50,989 nucleotides of DNA from Bacillota bacterium (GCA_017440275.1 JAFSHN010000013.1:1-50989); one strand, 5' to 3'. Positions 15,272 through 24,142 are shown, counted from the stretch's first letter. Numbers and translations: made by a program. Notes: generated by a model not told the origin, from the letters alone.

Positions 15272-16426
15272 ATGATAGTAAATATTGAGTTTCTGGACAA
15301 AGATCCTATAGAAAACGTAATAACATGTCTGAATTATAAAGTAGACAAAGTGATTTTTTTCGGCAGTGAGGATGAAATCAGCGAAAAAAAAGAGTCTACA
15401 GACCGTTTCCTCAAAAGGTATTGCAGCGTAAAAGAAACGGAATTCTACCCCCTTTCCAAGACTAACCTTGAAGAGATTCTTTTCGCTATGGATAAGGTAG
15501 TTGAAACGGAAAGAACTGCCGGAAATCAGGTATTTTTTGATGTTACAGGCGGAGAAGGACTGATGCTTGTAGCATTTGGCATACTATCAAGAGAAAAAAA
15601 TCTTCCAATGCACATGTTTGATGCAGCAAAGGGCTGGATGTACGAACTGAACCGTGAAGTAAAGCCGACTATGAGCGAGGCTGTGTCTAAACATAAGGTG
15701 GAACTCAATATTGAAAGATATATAGAAATGCATGGCGGTGTTGTGAATCATTCCATGCAAAAGGATACCAAGAGTCTGGAAGACCCGGAATTCACAAAGG
15801 ATGCCGACAGGCTGTGGAACATTTGCAGCAAATATCAAAAAACCTGGAATGTTTTCTCTGAATTTTTGAGAGAGTATTGCCAGCCGGATGCTAATCTTTA
15901 TGTAGTACTTGATATTCCTGCAGTGACTGCGGAAATTAAGAAAAAAAGAAAATTCGGTAAGAAAGAAATTAAAGAAATCTTTAAATCCTGCGTTGGAATC
16001 GGTGTTTTTGAAGATATGTACAACACCGGAGATACTTGTTCTTTCAGCTATAAGAGTGCCAGAATCAAGGAGATACTTTGGGATGCGGGAAGTGTACTGG
16101 AACTTCATACATATATGGAGGAACGCAAGAATGCTACAGACTGCAAGGTTGGAGTTCATATCGACTGGGACGGCACTATATATGGAGGCTGGGGCAAAGA
16201 TACGGTAAACGAAATCGACGTATTAACGCTGAATGGTTATATTCCTACATTTATTTCCTGCAAAAATGGCAATGTGGATCAGATGGATCTTTATGAGCTG
16301 GATGCGGTGGCGACACGTTTCGGCGGTAAATATGCCAAAAAAGTCTTGATGGCGCCGCAGGGTATGAACAAAGCACATAGAAAAAGAGCTGAAGAAATGG
16401 GAATCGAAATTCAAGGCGACAGATAG
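15272..16426 (+). CDS. DUF1887 / Card1-like protein (CARF plus PD-(D/E)xK nuclease)
   Basis: 384 residues. The N-terminal domain has alternating strands and helices and a ligand loop FDVTGGEG (about 89-96), matching the CARF fold that binds cyclic oligonucleotides in Card1/Can2. A middle winged-helix-like part is basic. The C-terminus carries the nuclease signature: N-E-I-D-V-L (about 313-318) followed 12 to 14 residues later by I-S-C-K-N-G, fitting PD-(D/E)xK with serine two before the lysine. Card1 cuts single-stranded DNA and RNA when activated by cyclic tetra-adenylate from type III CRISPR. No CRISPR array or cas gene is in this window, so activator and role are open. It ends the AIM24 operon. 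Confidence 0.8.
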   Translation: MIVNIEFLDKDPIENVITCLNYKVDKVIFFGSEDEISEKKESTDRFLKRYCSVKETEFYPLSKTNLEEILFAMDKVVETERTAGNQVFFDVTGGEGLMLVAFGILSREKNLPMHMFDAAKGWMYELNREVKPTMSEAVSKHKVELNIERYIEMHGGVVNHSMQKDTKSLEDPEFTKDADRLWNICSKYQKTWNVFSEFLREYCQPDANLYVVLDIPAVTAEIKKKRKFGKKEIKEIFKSCVGIGVFEDMYNTGDTCSFSYKSARIKEILWDAGSVLELHTYMEERKNATDCKVGVHIDWDGTIYGGWGKDTVNEIDVLTLNGYIPTFISCKNGNVDQMDLYELDAVATRFGGKYAKKVLMAPQGMNKAHRKRAEEMGIEIQGDR

Positions 16427-16438
16427 GTGAAAAAGATA

Positions 16439-16463
16439 AGAATAGGAATTATTCTCATTTTTT
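16439..16463 (+). terminator. Weak terminator
   Basis: 6-bp AT-rich stem AGAATA/TATTCT followed by CATTTTTTG. Confidence 0.4.
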
Positions 16464-16531
16464 GATATTTGACGATATAAATTGCTCAAACGGGGTAATA
16501 TATATATAAATTTAAAGAGGAGGACAAAACC

Positions 16532-17278
16532 ATGAGATTAAAAGATAAAGTAGCGGTTATAACAGGCGGGAGCAGAGGAATTGGATTTGCAACTGCGGAT
16601 GCTTTCTTAAGAGAAGGTGCAAAGGTTATCATCTCTGCAAGCTCAGAGGAGTCCGTTAAAGCGGCTGTAGAGAAGCTGAAAGAAAAATATCCGGAAAGAA
16701 CGGTAGACGGAATCAGTCCTGATTTAAGCAGTCTTGATTCAGTAAGAGAGGCTTTTGGAGAGATAAGCAGAAAATACGGATGTGTGGAAATTCTTGTGAA
16801 CAATGCAGGTGTTTCCGAAAGTACTCCGTTTACAGAATATACAGAAGAACAATTCGACAAGGTTATGGGACTTAACATTAAAGGCGTTTTTAATACGACA
16901 AAGGCTGCGTCTGAATGTATGGTTGCAATGGGGAAAGGCGTAATTTTGAGCACTTCTTCTATGGTGAGCATTTACGGACAGCCTAAAGGTATTGCATACC
17001 CAACATCTAAGTTTGCAGTCAATGGATTGACCATATCTCTGGCACGTGAACTGGGTCCTAAAGGAATCCGTGTTAACGCCGTTGCTCCCGGAATTACTGA
17101 GACAGATATGATGAAAGCTGTACCAAAGGAAGTAATAGAACCTATGATTGCACAGATTCCGCTTCGTCGTTTGGGACAGCCTGAAGACATTGCTAATGCA
17201 TTTGTATTTTTAGCTTCTGATGAAGCTTCATATATAACAGGAGTTGTTCTCTCTGTAGACGGCCTTGCAAGATCATAA
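16532..17278 (+). CDS. Short-chain dehydrogenase/reductase, BaiA/FabG-like
   Basis: 248 residues, a complete classical SDR. The cofactor loop is TGGSRGIG (about 10-17), NNAG is at about 89-92, the catalytic serine is in STSSMVS, and the Y-x-x-x-K pair is in YPTSK (about 154-158). From memory the sequence is closer to BaiA-type 3alpha-hydroxysteroid dehydrogenases than to housekeeping FabG (shared pattern ITGG-RGIGFA, and PDL-S in the second strand region). That is a resemblance, not proof. No fatty-acid or bai genes are adjacent. It converges on the Crp/Fnr gene with the two stop codons directly abutting. Confidence 0.8.
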   Translation: MRLKDKVAVITGGSRGIGFATADAFLREGAKVIISASSEESVKAAVEKLKEKYPERTVDGISPDLSSLDSVREAFGEISRKYGCVEILVNNAGVSESTPFTEYTEEQFDKVMGLNIKGVFNTTKAASECMVAMGKGVILSTSSMVSIYGQPKGIAYPTSKFAVNGLTISLARELGPKGIRVNAVAPGITETDMMKAVPKEVIEPMIAQIPLRRLGQPEDIANAFVFLASDEASYITGVVLSVDGLARS

Positions 17279-17938
17279 TCATCTGTCTGAAAGCTTTTCC
17301 AAGGCTTCACGATCAATGATTTCAATGGTGCCGCGGGTAAGTCTGACCATTTCTTCGCTCTGAAAATAGCGGAGCATTCTGGTTACAACTTCACGAGGAT
17401 TGCCAAGATGATTGCCGATTTTTTCGTGAGTTATTTTGAGAATATCGGAGTCTTCGATGTTGCTTTCTTCAATTAAGAATGCAGCGAGACGTTTGTCGAA
17501 GCTTTTCCACATGATTTGCTCCATGAGCCACATAACATCAGAGAAACGACTGGCCATAATCTGGATTGCAAAATTTGCAACTGCAGCGGATTCATCCATA
17601 AGAGACTTAAAAACCGGAGTAGGAATAATCCAGAATTCGCAGTCTTTTTCCGCTTCGACTATAATATCAAATTGAACATCCGGCATCATGCAGGATGCAG
17701 AAAACAGGCATACATCCATATCAAAAAGACGATAGATTGTTATTTCTCTGCCGTCATCTGAAAGGCTGTAGGCACGCATTTGACCGGATTTTATTACAAG
17801 AACACCAATACAATCAAGGGAACCGTTATGTATAATGGTTCCTTTTTGTGCGCTGTGAAGACGCGAGGCCGCCAGGATAGAATTTTGTTGTGATGGTGTG
17901 AGTTTGTTCCAAATGGGAAAGTGATTAGAAATATCCAT
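17279..17938 (-). CDS. Crp/Fnr family transcriptional regulator
   Basis: 219 residues. The N-terminal cyclic-nucleotide-binding-type beta barrel spans about 15-115, followed by the long dimer helix (about 120-145) and a C-terminal winged HTH (THEKIGNHLGNPREVVTRML, about 167-186). Cysteines occur at LDC, VCLFSASC and DC, but not in the N-terminal spacing of FNR, so an iron-sulfur cluster is not indicated. The gene is divergent from the first YfcC transporter across 155 bases, the usual layout for a local regulator, so it probably controls the YfcC-IadA-YfcC set. Ribosome site GGAGG lies seven bases upstream of ATG on the minus strand. Confidence 0.88.
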   Translation of the reverse strand: MDISNHFPIWNKLTPSQQNSILAASRLHSAQKGTIIHNGSLDCIGVLVIKSGQMRAYSLSDDGREITIYRLFDMDVCLFSASCMMPDVQFDIIVEAEKDCEFWIIPTPVFKSLMDESAAVANFAIQIMASRFSDVMWLMEQIMWKSFDKRLAAFLIEESNIEDSDILKITHEKIGNHLGNPREVVTRMLRYFQSEEMVRLTRGTIEIIDREALEKLSDR

Positions 17939-18093
17939 AATTTACCTCCATACAAACAATTATAAATAATAATCTTATATTTGTCACTATAGTCTTAAAA
18001 ATAGGACTTTTTATTTTGTCGAAAGTTTGATATAATGGCAAAGTATGTGCAAATTTAGCAGAATTTTAACATTTTATTAGGGAGGACTCATTT
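17939..18093. promoter_or_regulatory. Divergent control region between Crp/Fnr and YfcC genes
   Basis: TATAAT at 18031-18036 faces the YfcC gene but the -35 position is poor (TTTTTA), which suggests activation. An AGTC/GACT pair spaced by ten bases (17991-18008) is centred near -41 relative to the start, where a Crp-type activator would bind. The half-sites do not match the known CRP or FNR consensus. Confidence 0.35.
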
Positions 18094-19620
18094 ATGAGCA
18101 AGAAAACAAAAGGTGAGGGCCTCAAGTCCTTAAACAAGGGCTTCAAAGTGCCTGACACTTATATCATCATTTTCTTTGTAGTAGTTCTGGCCATGTTACT
18201 GACATTCCTGATTCCTCAGGGATATTATGAAACAGAAGAAGTTACTTACATTATGAATGGTGTTGAAAAGACAAGAACAGTAATTAAAGACGGCAGCTTC
18301 CAGTATCTGCTTGATGAAAACGGAAACCCTATGACAGTAGGTGCTTCTCTTTTTGCAACTGACGGCAGCACAGGTTTCTTTAACTACATGTACAATGGTA
18401 TCATCTCCAGCAGTGCAATCGAAATTATCGCATTCCTTCTTACAGTAGGAGGTGCTTTTGGTATCTTACTTAGAACAGGTGCGATTGAATCCGGTATTAT
18501 GGGAATGATCAAGAAGACTAACGGCAAAGAAAAGTTCTTAATCCCAATCTTATTCGTACTGTTCTCTTTAGGTGGAGCAGTATTCGGTATGGGTGAAGAA
18601 GCTCTTCCATTCCTGATGATTCTGGCTCCTATTCTGGTTGCTATGGGTTACGACTCAATCACTGCAGTATTAATCACTTACTGTGCTACTCAGATCGGCT
18701 TCGGTGCATCATGGATGAACCCATTCTCTGTGGGTATTGCTCAGGGTATCGCAGGTGTAGAAGTATTCTCAGGTGCAGAATTCAGAATGCCTATGTGGTT
18801 TGTATTCACAGCAGCAGGTTGTATCATGACTATGATGTATGCAACTAAGATTAAAAAGGATCCATTAAGATCCTTAGCTCACGAATCCGATGCTTACTTC
18901 AGAGAACATAACGAAGCAGCATTGGCTGACGGCAATATTCAGAAGTTTGGAACAGGACACATTTTGGTTCTGTTAACGCTGGTTGTTACTATGGTATGGG
19001 TAATCTGGGGTGTAATGGTCCATGGTTACTATATGGCTGAAATCGCAACTCAGTTCTTCATCATGGGCGTAGTTGCAGGTGTTATCGGCGTAGTATTCAA
19101 ACTCAACGGAATGAAGCTCAACGACATCGCTTCTTCCTTTAAGACAGGTGCAGCAGATCTTATCGGTGCTGCTTTGGTAGTAGCTATGGCTCAGGGTATC
19201 ATGCAGGTATTAGGCGGTGCAGATCCAACAGCTCCAACAGTACTGAACACTGTATTATTCGGTATTTCCGAAGCATTTGCAGGACTTTCCGGTACAGTTG
19301 CTGCAGTATTAATGTACTTATTCCAGTCCGTATTCAACTTCTTCGTTGTATCCGGTTCAGGACAGGCTGCTTTAACAATGCCAATCATGGCTCCTTTGGC
19401 AGACTTACTGGACGTTTCCAGACAGGTTGCTGTATTAGCATTCCAGCTGGGTGACGCATTTACTAACTTAATCGTTCCTACTTCAGGATGCTTAATCGGT
19501 TCTCTGGCTATTGCAAAGATTGACTGGGCTACATGGGCTAAGTTCGTGTGGAAGTTCTTAGGAGTTCTGGTTATTATGGCAGTAGGTACAATCATCTTGG
19601 CTACAGTAATTGGATTCTAA
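18094..19620 (+). CDS. yfcC: YfcC family membrane transporter (first copy)
   Basis: 508 residues with about 11-13 transmembrane segments. Family marks include the re-entrant glycine-rich hairpin GGAFGILLRTGAIESG (about 118-133), the GMGEEALPF segment (about 165-173), and a second-half counterpart SGSGQAALTMPIMAPLADL. YfcC/ArcD-like proteins move C4-dicarboxylates, amino acids or small peptides with ions; the substrate is unknown. The gene uses a strongly biased codon set (many TTA, GTA, GCA), suggesting high expression. It is 21 bases ahead of iadA, pointing to uptake of isoaspartyl dipeptides or export of their products. Confidence 0.85.
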   Translation: MSKKTKGEGLKSLNKGFKVPDTYIIIFFVVVLAMLLTFLIPQGYYETEEVTYIMNGVEKTRTVIKDGSFQYLLDENGNPMTVGASLFATDGSTGFFNYMYNGIISSSAIEIIAFLLTVGGAFGILLRTGAIESGIMGMIKKTNGKEKFLIPILFVLFSLGGAVFGMGEEALPFLMILAPILVAMGYDSITAVLITYCATQIGFGASWMNPFSVGIAQGIAGVEVFSGAEFRMPMWFVFTAAGCIMTMMYATKIKKDPLRSLAHESDAYFREHNEAALADGNIQKFGTGHILVLLTLVVTMVWVIWGVMVHGYYMAEIATQFFIMGVVAGVIGVVFKLNGMKLNDIASSFKTGAADLIGAALVVAMAQGIMQVLGGADPTAPTVLNTVLFGISEAFAGLSGTVAAVLMYLFQSVFNFFVVSGSGQAALTMPIMAPLADLLDVSRQVAVLAFQLGDAFTNLIVPTSGCLIGSLAIAKIDWATWAKFVWKFLGVLVIMAVGTIILATVIGF

Positions 19621-19641
19621 TTGACAAGGCGAGGCAACAAA

Positions 19642-20808
19642 ATGAAACTTATTAGAAATATTGAAGTATATGCTCCTGAAAAGTTAGGCGTTAAAGACGT
19701 TCTGATTGCAGGCGGCAAGATTTGCAAAATCGGAGAAAATCTTGAAATTTCTCCTTGTTTAGATGTAGAAGTTATTGACGGAAGCGGAAAAATTCTGCTT
19801 CCGGGATTCATTGACTGTCATGTTCACGTTCTTGGCGGCGGCGGTGAAGGTGGATTTGCGAACAGAACACCTGAAGCAACACTTTCCGGACTGACAAGAT
19901 ACGGCATCACAACTGTGGTAGGATGTCTGGGTACTGACGGTATCGGCAGACACGTTGAAGGCCTTATTGCAAAGGTAAAGGGCCTCAATGCGCAGGGTAT
20001 TACAGCTTATGCCTACACAGGCAGCTACGAAATTCCTGTACATACAGTTACAGACAGCATTGTTAAGGATATTATGATGATTGAAGAAGTTCTGGGCGTT
20101 GGCGAAATCGCTATTTCCGACCATAGATCTTCCCAACCTTCTTTTGAAGCTTTTGCAAAGGTTTGCGCAGACAGCCGTCTGGGAGGAATTCTTTCCGGAA
20201 AAGCAGGTATCATCAATATTCACTTAGGCGACAGCCCAAGATGTATGGACTTAATTGAGCAGGTAATTGCTGAAACAGAAATTCCTGCAACTCAGTTCCT
20301 GCCAACTCACGTTAACAGAAACGCAATGCTCTTCGACAAGGCTGTCGAATATGCTAAGAATGGCGGTGCAGTAGACTTTACAGGAAACGAAGATATCGAT
20401 TACTGGGAAACTATCTGCGACGAAGTCCGTGTTTCCACAGGAATTAAGAGAATGCTGGATGAGGGCGTAGACAGTGACCTTATTACTATCTCTTCTGATG
20501 GACAGGGAAGCCTTCCTATCTTCAAGGATGGTCAGTTTATGGGTATGGGCGTTGGCTGTTCCAGCTGTCTCTTAAAAGAAGTTAAGGAATGCATCACTCG
20601 CGAAAACATTCCTCTTGAAATCGCAATTAAGCCAATCACTTCAAATCCTGCAAAGATTCTTAAACTTGAAAACAAGGGAAGAATTGCAGAAGGTATGGAT
20701 GCTGACTTCTGTATCATGACTCAGGAACTGGATATCGATACAGTAATCGCTAAAGGTCAGATAATGGTTGAAAACGGCGAAATTATGGTAAGAGGTAATT
20801 TCGAATAA
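19642..20808 (+). CDS. iadA: Beta-aspartyl (isoaspartyl) dipeptidase
   Basis: 388 residues from ATG 19642, with GAGG seven bases upstream; an in-frame TTG at 19621 lacks a ribosome site. It is an amidohydrolase-fold metal peptidase. First metal ligands are in FIDCHVHVLGGGG (about 59-71). The position of the bridging residue is GEIAISDH (about 154-161), later histidines are in INIHLGD (about 199-205) and THVNRN (about 223-228), and the catalytic aspartate is in SSDGQGS (about 281-287). It cleaves beta-aspartyl dipeptides from damaged or food protein. It is flanked by two YfcC transporters, 8-21 bases away, which strongly suggests a transport and degradation unit. Confidence 0.92.
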   Translation: MKLIRNIEVYAPEKLGVKDVLIAGGKICKIGENLEISPCLDVEVIDGSGKILLPGFIDCHVHVLGGGGEGGFANRTPEATLSGLTRYGITTVVGCLGTDGIGRHVEGLIAKVKGLNAQGITAYAYTGSYEIPVHTVTDSIVKDIMMIEEVLGVGEIAISDHRSSQPSFEAFAKVCADSRLGGILSGKAGIINIHLGDSPRCMDLIEQVIAETEIPATQFLPTHVNRNAMLFDKAVEYAKNGGAVDFTGNEDIDYWETICDEVRVSTGIKRMLDEGVDSDLITISSDGQGSLPIFKDGQFMGMGVGCSSCLLKEVKECITRENIPLEIAIKPITSNPAKILKLENKGRIAEGMDADFCIMTQELDIDTVIAKGQIMVENGEIMVRGNFE

Positions 20809-20819
20809 GGAGTGCGGTG

Positions 20820-22271
20820 ATGGAAAACAACAATGGTTCAAGCCTTCAAATCAGTAAAAAATCCTTCTTTTCATCAGTGGCAATTTTGCTGATGCTGATG
20901 ATTGGGGCCGGAATTTTAACAAATGTTATTCCAAGCGGTGCATTTGAGAAGGTTCTTATAGACGGCAAGGAAGCCATCGTTCCGGGAACTTTTGAATTCA
21001 CAGGGGAAGGCGGATATGCTGTCTGGAGATGGTTCACAGCTCCTGTTGAAGTCCTTTGGAGCCCTGATGCAGTAACAGTAATTATGATTATTGCTTTCAT
21101 CTGCATCATCGGCGGTACTTTCACAGTGCTTGACAAAAGTGGCATGCTTCAATACATAATGAACAGTCTGGTAAAGAGATTTGAAAAATCAAAATATATG
21201 CTGATGGCTATATTGACACTCTTTTTCATGCTGTTCGGTTCCGTATTCGGTATCTTTGAAGAACTGGTGGCACTGGTACCTATCGTAATCATTCTTTCTT
21301 ATGCACTTGGATGGGACTCTTTGACAGGCCTTGGAATGAGTGCACTGGCTGCAGGCTTCGGTTTCTCTTCTGCAACGCTCAATCCTTTTACATTAGGTGT
21401 TGCACAGGAACTGGCAGGCCTTCCTGCATTCTCAGGAATCGGCTTCAGAATTTTCGTTTTCGCTGTATGTTATGGTATCCTCTATGGATTCTTATACAGA
21501 TATGCAAAGAAAATCGAAAAAATGCCGCAAAAATCTTCTATTTATGAAGATGACTTAGGTCAAAAAGAAAAGTATGCGAACATCACAGCCATTGAAGCAC
21601 TGCCTAACGAACAGTATTTGGGCAAGACGGTAAAGATTTTCGGAACTTCTTTAGTTCTGGTTATCGCATATATTGTGGCAGGATTCTTTGTACCTGCATT
21701 GTCTGCAGTATCATTGCCTGTAATGGCACTGATTTTCTTAGTAGGTGGTATTCTGGCAGCCAACGCCTCTAAATACGGCGGTAACATTTTTAAGGATTTT
21801 GTAGCTGGTATCGGAGGTATTGCTCCAAGCGGACTGCTTATTTTAATGGCAATGTCTGTTAAGCTGATTATTACAAACGGCGGAATCATGGATACAATAC
21901 TGTACTATGCTTCCGAAAAAGTTTCCCAGATGGGTCCGCATGCAGCAATCATTATGATTTTCCTGCTGGTACTGGGACTCAACTTCTTTGTAAGCTCCGG
22001 CTCTGCAAAGGCATTTTTACTGATTCCTATCATTGCACCTCTGGCAGAACTGGTTGGGCTCAACAGCCAGATTGCTGTACAGGCATTCTGCTTCGGGGAT
22101 GGTTTCACAAATATGCTTTATCCTACAAATGCAGTGCTGATGATTACTTTGGGCCTTACTGTGGTAAGCTATCCTAAGTGGTTCAAGTGGACAATCGGAT
22201 TGCAATTGTTCATGTTATTAGTAAATATGGCATTACTGCTTCTGGCAGTGGTAATCGGCTACGGTGCATAA
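20820..22271 (+). CDS. YfcC family membrane transporter (second copy)
   Basis: 483 residues from ATG 20820 (GTG at 20817 is also possible; AAGGAG fits the ATG better). It has the same architecture as the first copy, with GGTFTVLDKSGMLQY at about 100-114, GIFEELVALVPIVII near 143-157, and SGSAKAFLLIPIIAPLAELVG in the second half. It is clearly divergent from the first copy, so the two probably handle different substrates or directions. It closes the iadA operon and is followed by a strong terminator. Confidence 0.85.
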   Translation: MENNNGSSLQISKKSFFSSVAILLMLMIGAGILTNVIPSGAFEKVLIDGKEAIVPGTFEFTGEGGYAVWRWFTAPVEVLWSPDAVTVIMIIAFICIIGGTFTVLDKSGMLQYIMNSLVKRFEKSKYMLMAILTLFFMLFGSVFGIFEELVALVPIVIILSYALGWDSLTGLGMSALAAGFGFSSATLNPFTLGVAQELAGLPAFSGIGFRIFVFAVCYGILYGFLYRYAKKIEKMPQKSSIYEDDLGQKEKYANITAIEALPNEQYLGKTVKIFGTSLVLVIAYIVAGFFVPALSAVSLPVMALIFLVGGILAANASKYGGNIFKDFVAGIGGIAPSGLLILMAMSVKLIITNGGIMDTILYYASEKVSQMGPHAAIIMIFLLVLGLNFFVSSGSAKAFLLIPIIAPLAELVGLNSQIAVQAFCFGDGFTNMLYPTNAVLMITLGLTVVSYPKWFKWTIGLQLFMLLVNMALLLLAVVIGYGA

Positions 22272-22274
22272 AAT

Positions 22275-22310
22275 ATACGGATATTCCCATTGGAATATCC
22301 GTATTTTGTT
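22275..22310 (+). terminator. Rho-independent terminator
   Basis: Perfect 13-bp stem ATACGGATATTCC/GGAATATCCGTAT with CATT loop, then TTTGTT. Confidence 0.8.
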
Positions 22311-22337
22311 ATATAATAGAATCAGGAGGCGAGAAAT

Positions 22338-22775
22338 ATGATTTATACACCATTGACTAAAAAAGCACTTAGAATTTCATTTGAAGCCCATAAAGACCAA
22401 GTTGACAAGACCGGCCTTCCTTATGTATTTCATCCCTTTCATCTGGCCGAACAGATGAACGATGAAGCGACAACCTGCGTTGCTTTGCTTCACGATGTGA
22501 TTGAAGATACTGATATGACTTTTGAAGAGTTATATAAAGAAGGTTTTACGGACGAAATCATTGGAGCTTTAAAATTGCTGACCCATGACGAAGCGGTGCC
22601 TTATATGGAATACGTAGAGGCTCTCAAGGACAATCCGATTGCGGCTGCTGTCAAGCGTGCCGATTTGATGCACAACAGCGACTTGTCAAGATTGGACACT
22701 GTGGACGAATATGCTCTTGAAAGACAGAAAAAGTACGAGAAAGCCCTCGGACTTTTAGATTGTCACGAAAAGTAA
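22338..22775 (+). CDS. HD-domain phosphohydrolase, RelA/SpoT hydrolase-like
   Basis: 145 residues, a stand-alone HD domain. The metal motif is LLHDVIEDT (about 50-58), the first histidine is in FEAHKDQ (about 16-22), with YVFHP nearby, and the last aspartate is in VKRADLMHN (about 109-117). That order matches the (p)ppGpp hydrolase domain of RSH proteins and small alarmone hydrolases; no synthetase domain is present. It probably hydrolyses (p)ppGpp or a related nucleotide in the cytoplasm. Transcribed from its own unit behind AGGAGG. Confidence 0.8.
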   Translation: MIYTPLTKKALRISFEAHKDQVDKTGLPYVFHPFHLAEQMNDEATTCVALLHDVIEDTDMTFEELYKEGFTDEIIGALKLLTHDEAVPYMEYVEALKDNPIAAAVKRADLMHNSDLSRLDTVDEYALERQKKYEKALGLLDCHEK

Positions 22776-22855
22776 CATTTATATTTGATTCTTTTCCTTG
22801 AACTTTGATACAGATAGTGAAATAATCTAAAAAACACCAGAAATGAGGAAACATT

Positions 22856-23434
22856 ATGACGACCGGCGAGAAAATAAAAAAACTGAGAATAGAAGCGGGA
22901 TTATCACAAGAACAGTTTGCTGATAAATTAAATGTATCAAGATCGGCTGTTGCAAAATGGGAATCAGAAGCAGGCATTCCGGATGTGGATAATCTTAAAA
23001 CCGCAGCGGAGCTGTTCGGAGTAACCATAGATTATCTTTTAAGCGAGAAGGCAGAAGTAATTCAACGTTTTGATATAGATATCAAAGGCTTAAAGGGAAA
23101 GGACAGGTACGAGAAAAAGAATAATTTTGTCAGAGAGCGATTTAAGGATAAGGATATTATTATTTTACAAGCTGAAGAAAAGACTACCAGGCAGGAAAAA
23201 GTAATAGATACATTGCTGGGAATTTTTACGGACGCATCTTTTGGCACTGTGGACCTTATCAATTCCTTCAATAATATTGATAAAATGTTTTATTTGATTG
23301 AGGGAGGCAACAATCCTCTTGTTGTTATGGTTACTGATGAGTTTGCAGAAGTAAGAGAATGTGAAGAGGCATCAGCAACGAAAAAATTTACAATAGGCAA
23401 ATGGAAATTAACAAAAACAAAAATTAAAATATAG
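22856..23434 (+). CDS. XRE-family transcriptional regulator with PH-like C-terminal domain
   Basis: 192 residues. The N-terminal HTH is unmistakable (LRIEAGLSQEQFADKLNVSR then SAVAKWESEAGIPDVDNL, about 11-48). The C-terminal 120 residues contain strands and a helix reminiscent of small bacterial PH-like domains (IIILQAEEKTTRQEK; FYLIEGGNNPLVVMVTDEF) but I cannot assign them. It has its own promoter-like stretch upstream (TTGAAC, 17 bases, AATAAT, near 22798-22826) and a terminator after. Targets unknown. Confidence 0.8.
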   Translation: MTTGEKIKKLRIEAGLSQEQFADKLNVSRSAVAKWESEAGIPDVDNLKTAAELFGVTIDYLLSEKAEVIQRFDIDIKGLKGKDRYEKKNNFVRERFKDKDIIILQAEEKTTRQEKVIDTLLGIFTDASFGTVDLINSFNNIDKMFYLIEGGNNPLVVMVTDEFAEVRECEEASATKKFTIGKWKLTKTKIKI

Positions 23435-23442
23435 AATGAAGT

Positions 23443-23485
23443 CCCCTTTTGTACCGGATAAAATCGGCAAAAGGGGTTTTCTTTT
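23443..23485 (+). terminator. Rho-independent terminator
   Basis: 9-bp stem CCCCTTTTG/CAAAAGGGG, then TTTTCTTTT. Confidence 0.8.
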
Positions 23486-23524
23486 ACTATTTACATTAAT
23501 TTTTGTATTATACTATGTTATTTT

Positions 23525-23554
23525 TTGTCAAAAAGTAAGATATTGTGATATAAT
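23525..23554 (+). promoter_or_regulatory. Promoter of the phosphatidyltransferase operon
   Basis: TTGTCA (23525-23530), 18-base spacer, TATAAT (23549-23554). Confidence 0.65.
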
Positions 23555-23587
23555 ACCAACATTGAGACTAAAAAAGGGGTACAAACA

Positions 23588-24142
23588 ATGTTAGCAAATA
23601 AGAATCTACCAAACATAATATCTTGCATACGAATACTGGGTACAGCGTGTTTGCTTTTCATAACACCGCTGTCTCCGCTATTTATAACCATATATACACT
23701 TGCAGGGTTTACAGATGTACTTGACGGTACAATTGCCAGAAAATACGGAACAACCAGTGAACTGGGGGCAAAACTGGACAGCGTAGCAGACTTACTGTTT
23801 TATCTTGTTATGCTTGTAAAAATATTTCCGGTAATGTGGGCTACGCTGCCTAAAAAAATATGGATTGCGGTGGGGGCAGTTTTAGTTGTAAGAGGATGTG
23901 CATATTTAATTGCAGCAGCAAAATATCATAGATTTGCCGCGCAGCATACATATATGAACAAAGTATCCGGGCTTATGGTGTTCGGTGTACCTTATGCAAT
24001 AATACTTCCGATAGCAGTTCCGTACTGCTGGAGCGTATGTGCAGTTACTATGCTGGCATCAGCAGAAGAGCTGCTTATTCATCTTTCATCAAAAGAGTAT
24101 GATTCAACACGCAGAGCACTTTTAAGAAAGGCGGTTAACTAA
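23588..24142 (+). CDS. CDP-alcohol phosphatidyltransferase family protein
   Basis: 184 residues, about five or six membrane segments. The family motif is complete: D-V-L-D-G-T-I-A-R (about 41-49), then G at about 58 and K-L-D-S-V-A-D, fitting D-G-x2-A-R-x8-G-x3-D-x3-D. These enzymes swap CMP from a CDP-lipid for an alcohol, or the reverse, at the membrane. Length and the short C-terminus resemble PgsA-like proteins, but glycerol phosphate specificity is not shown. The stop codon overlaps the next start by one base (TAATG), so the two genes are coupled. Confidence 0.88.
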   Translation: MLANKNLPNIISCIRILGTACLLFITPLSPLFITIYTLAGFTDVLDGTIARKYGTTSELGAKLDSVADLLFYLVMLVKIFPVMWATLPKKIWIAVGAVLVVRGCAYLIAAAKYHRFAAQHTYMNKVSGLMVFGVPYAIILPIAVPYCWSVCAVTMLASAEELLIHLSSKEYDSTRRALLRKAVN

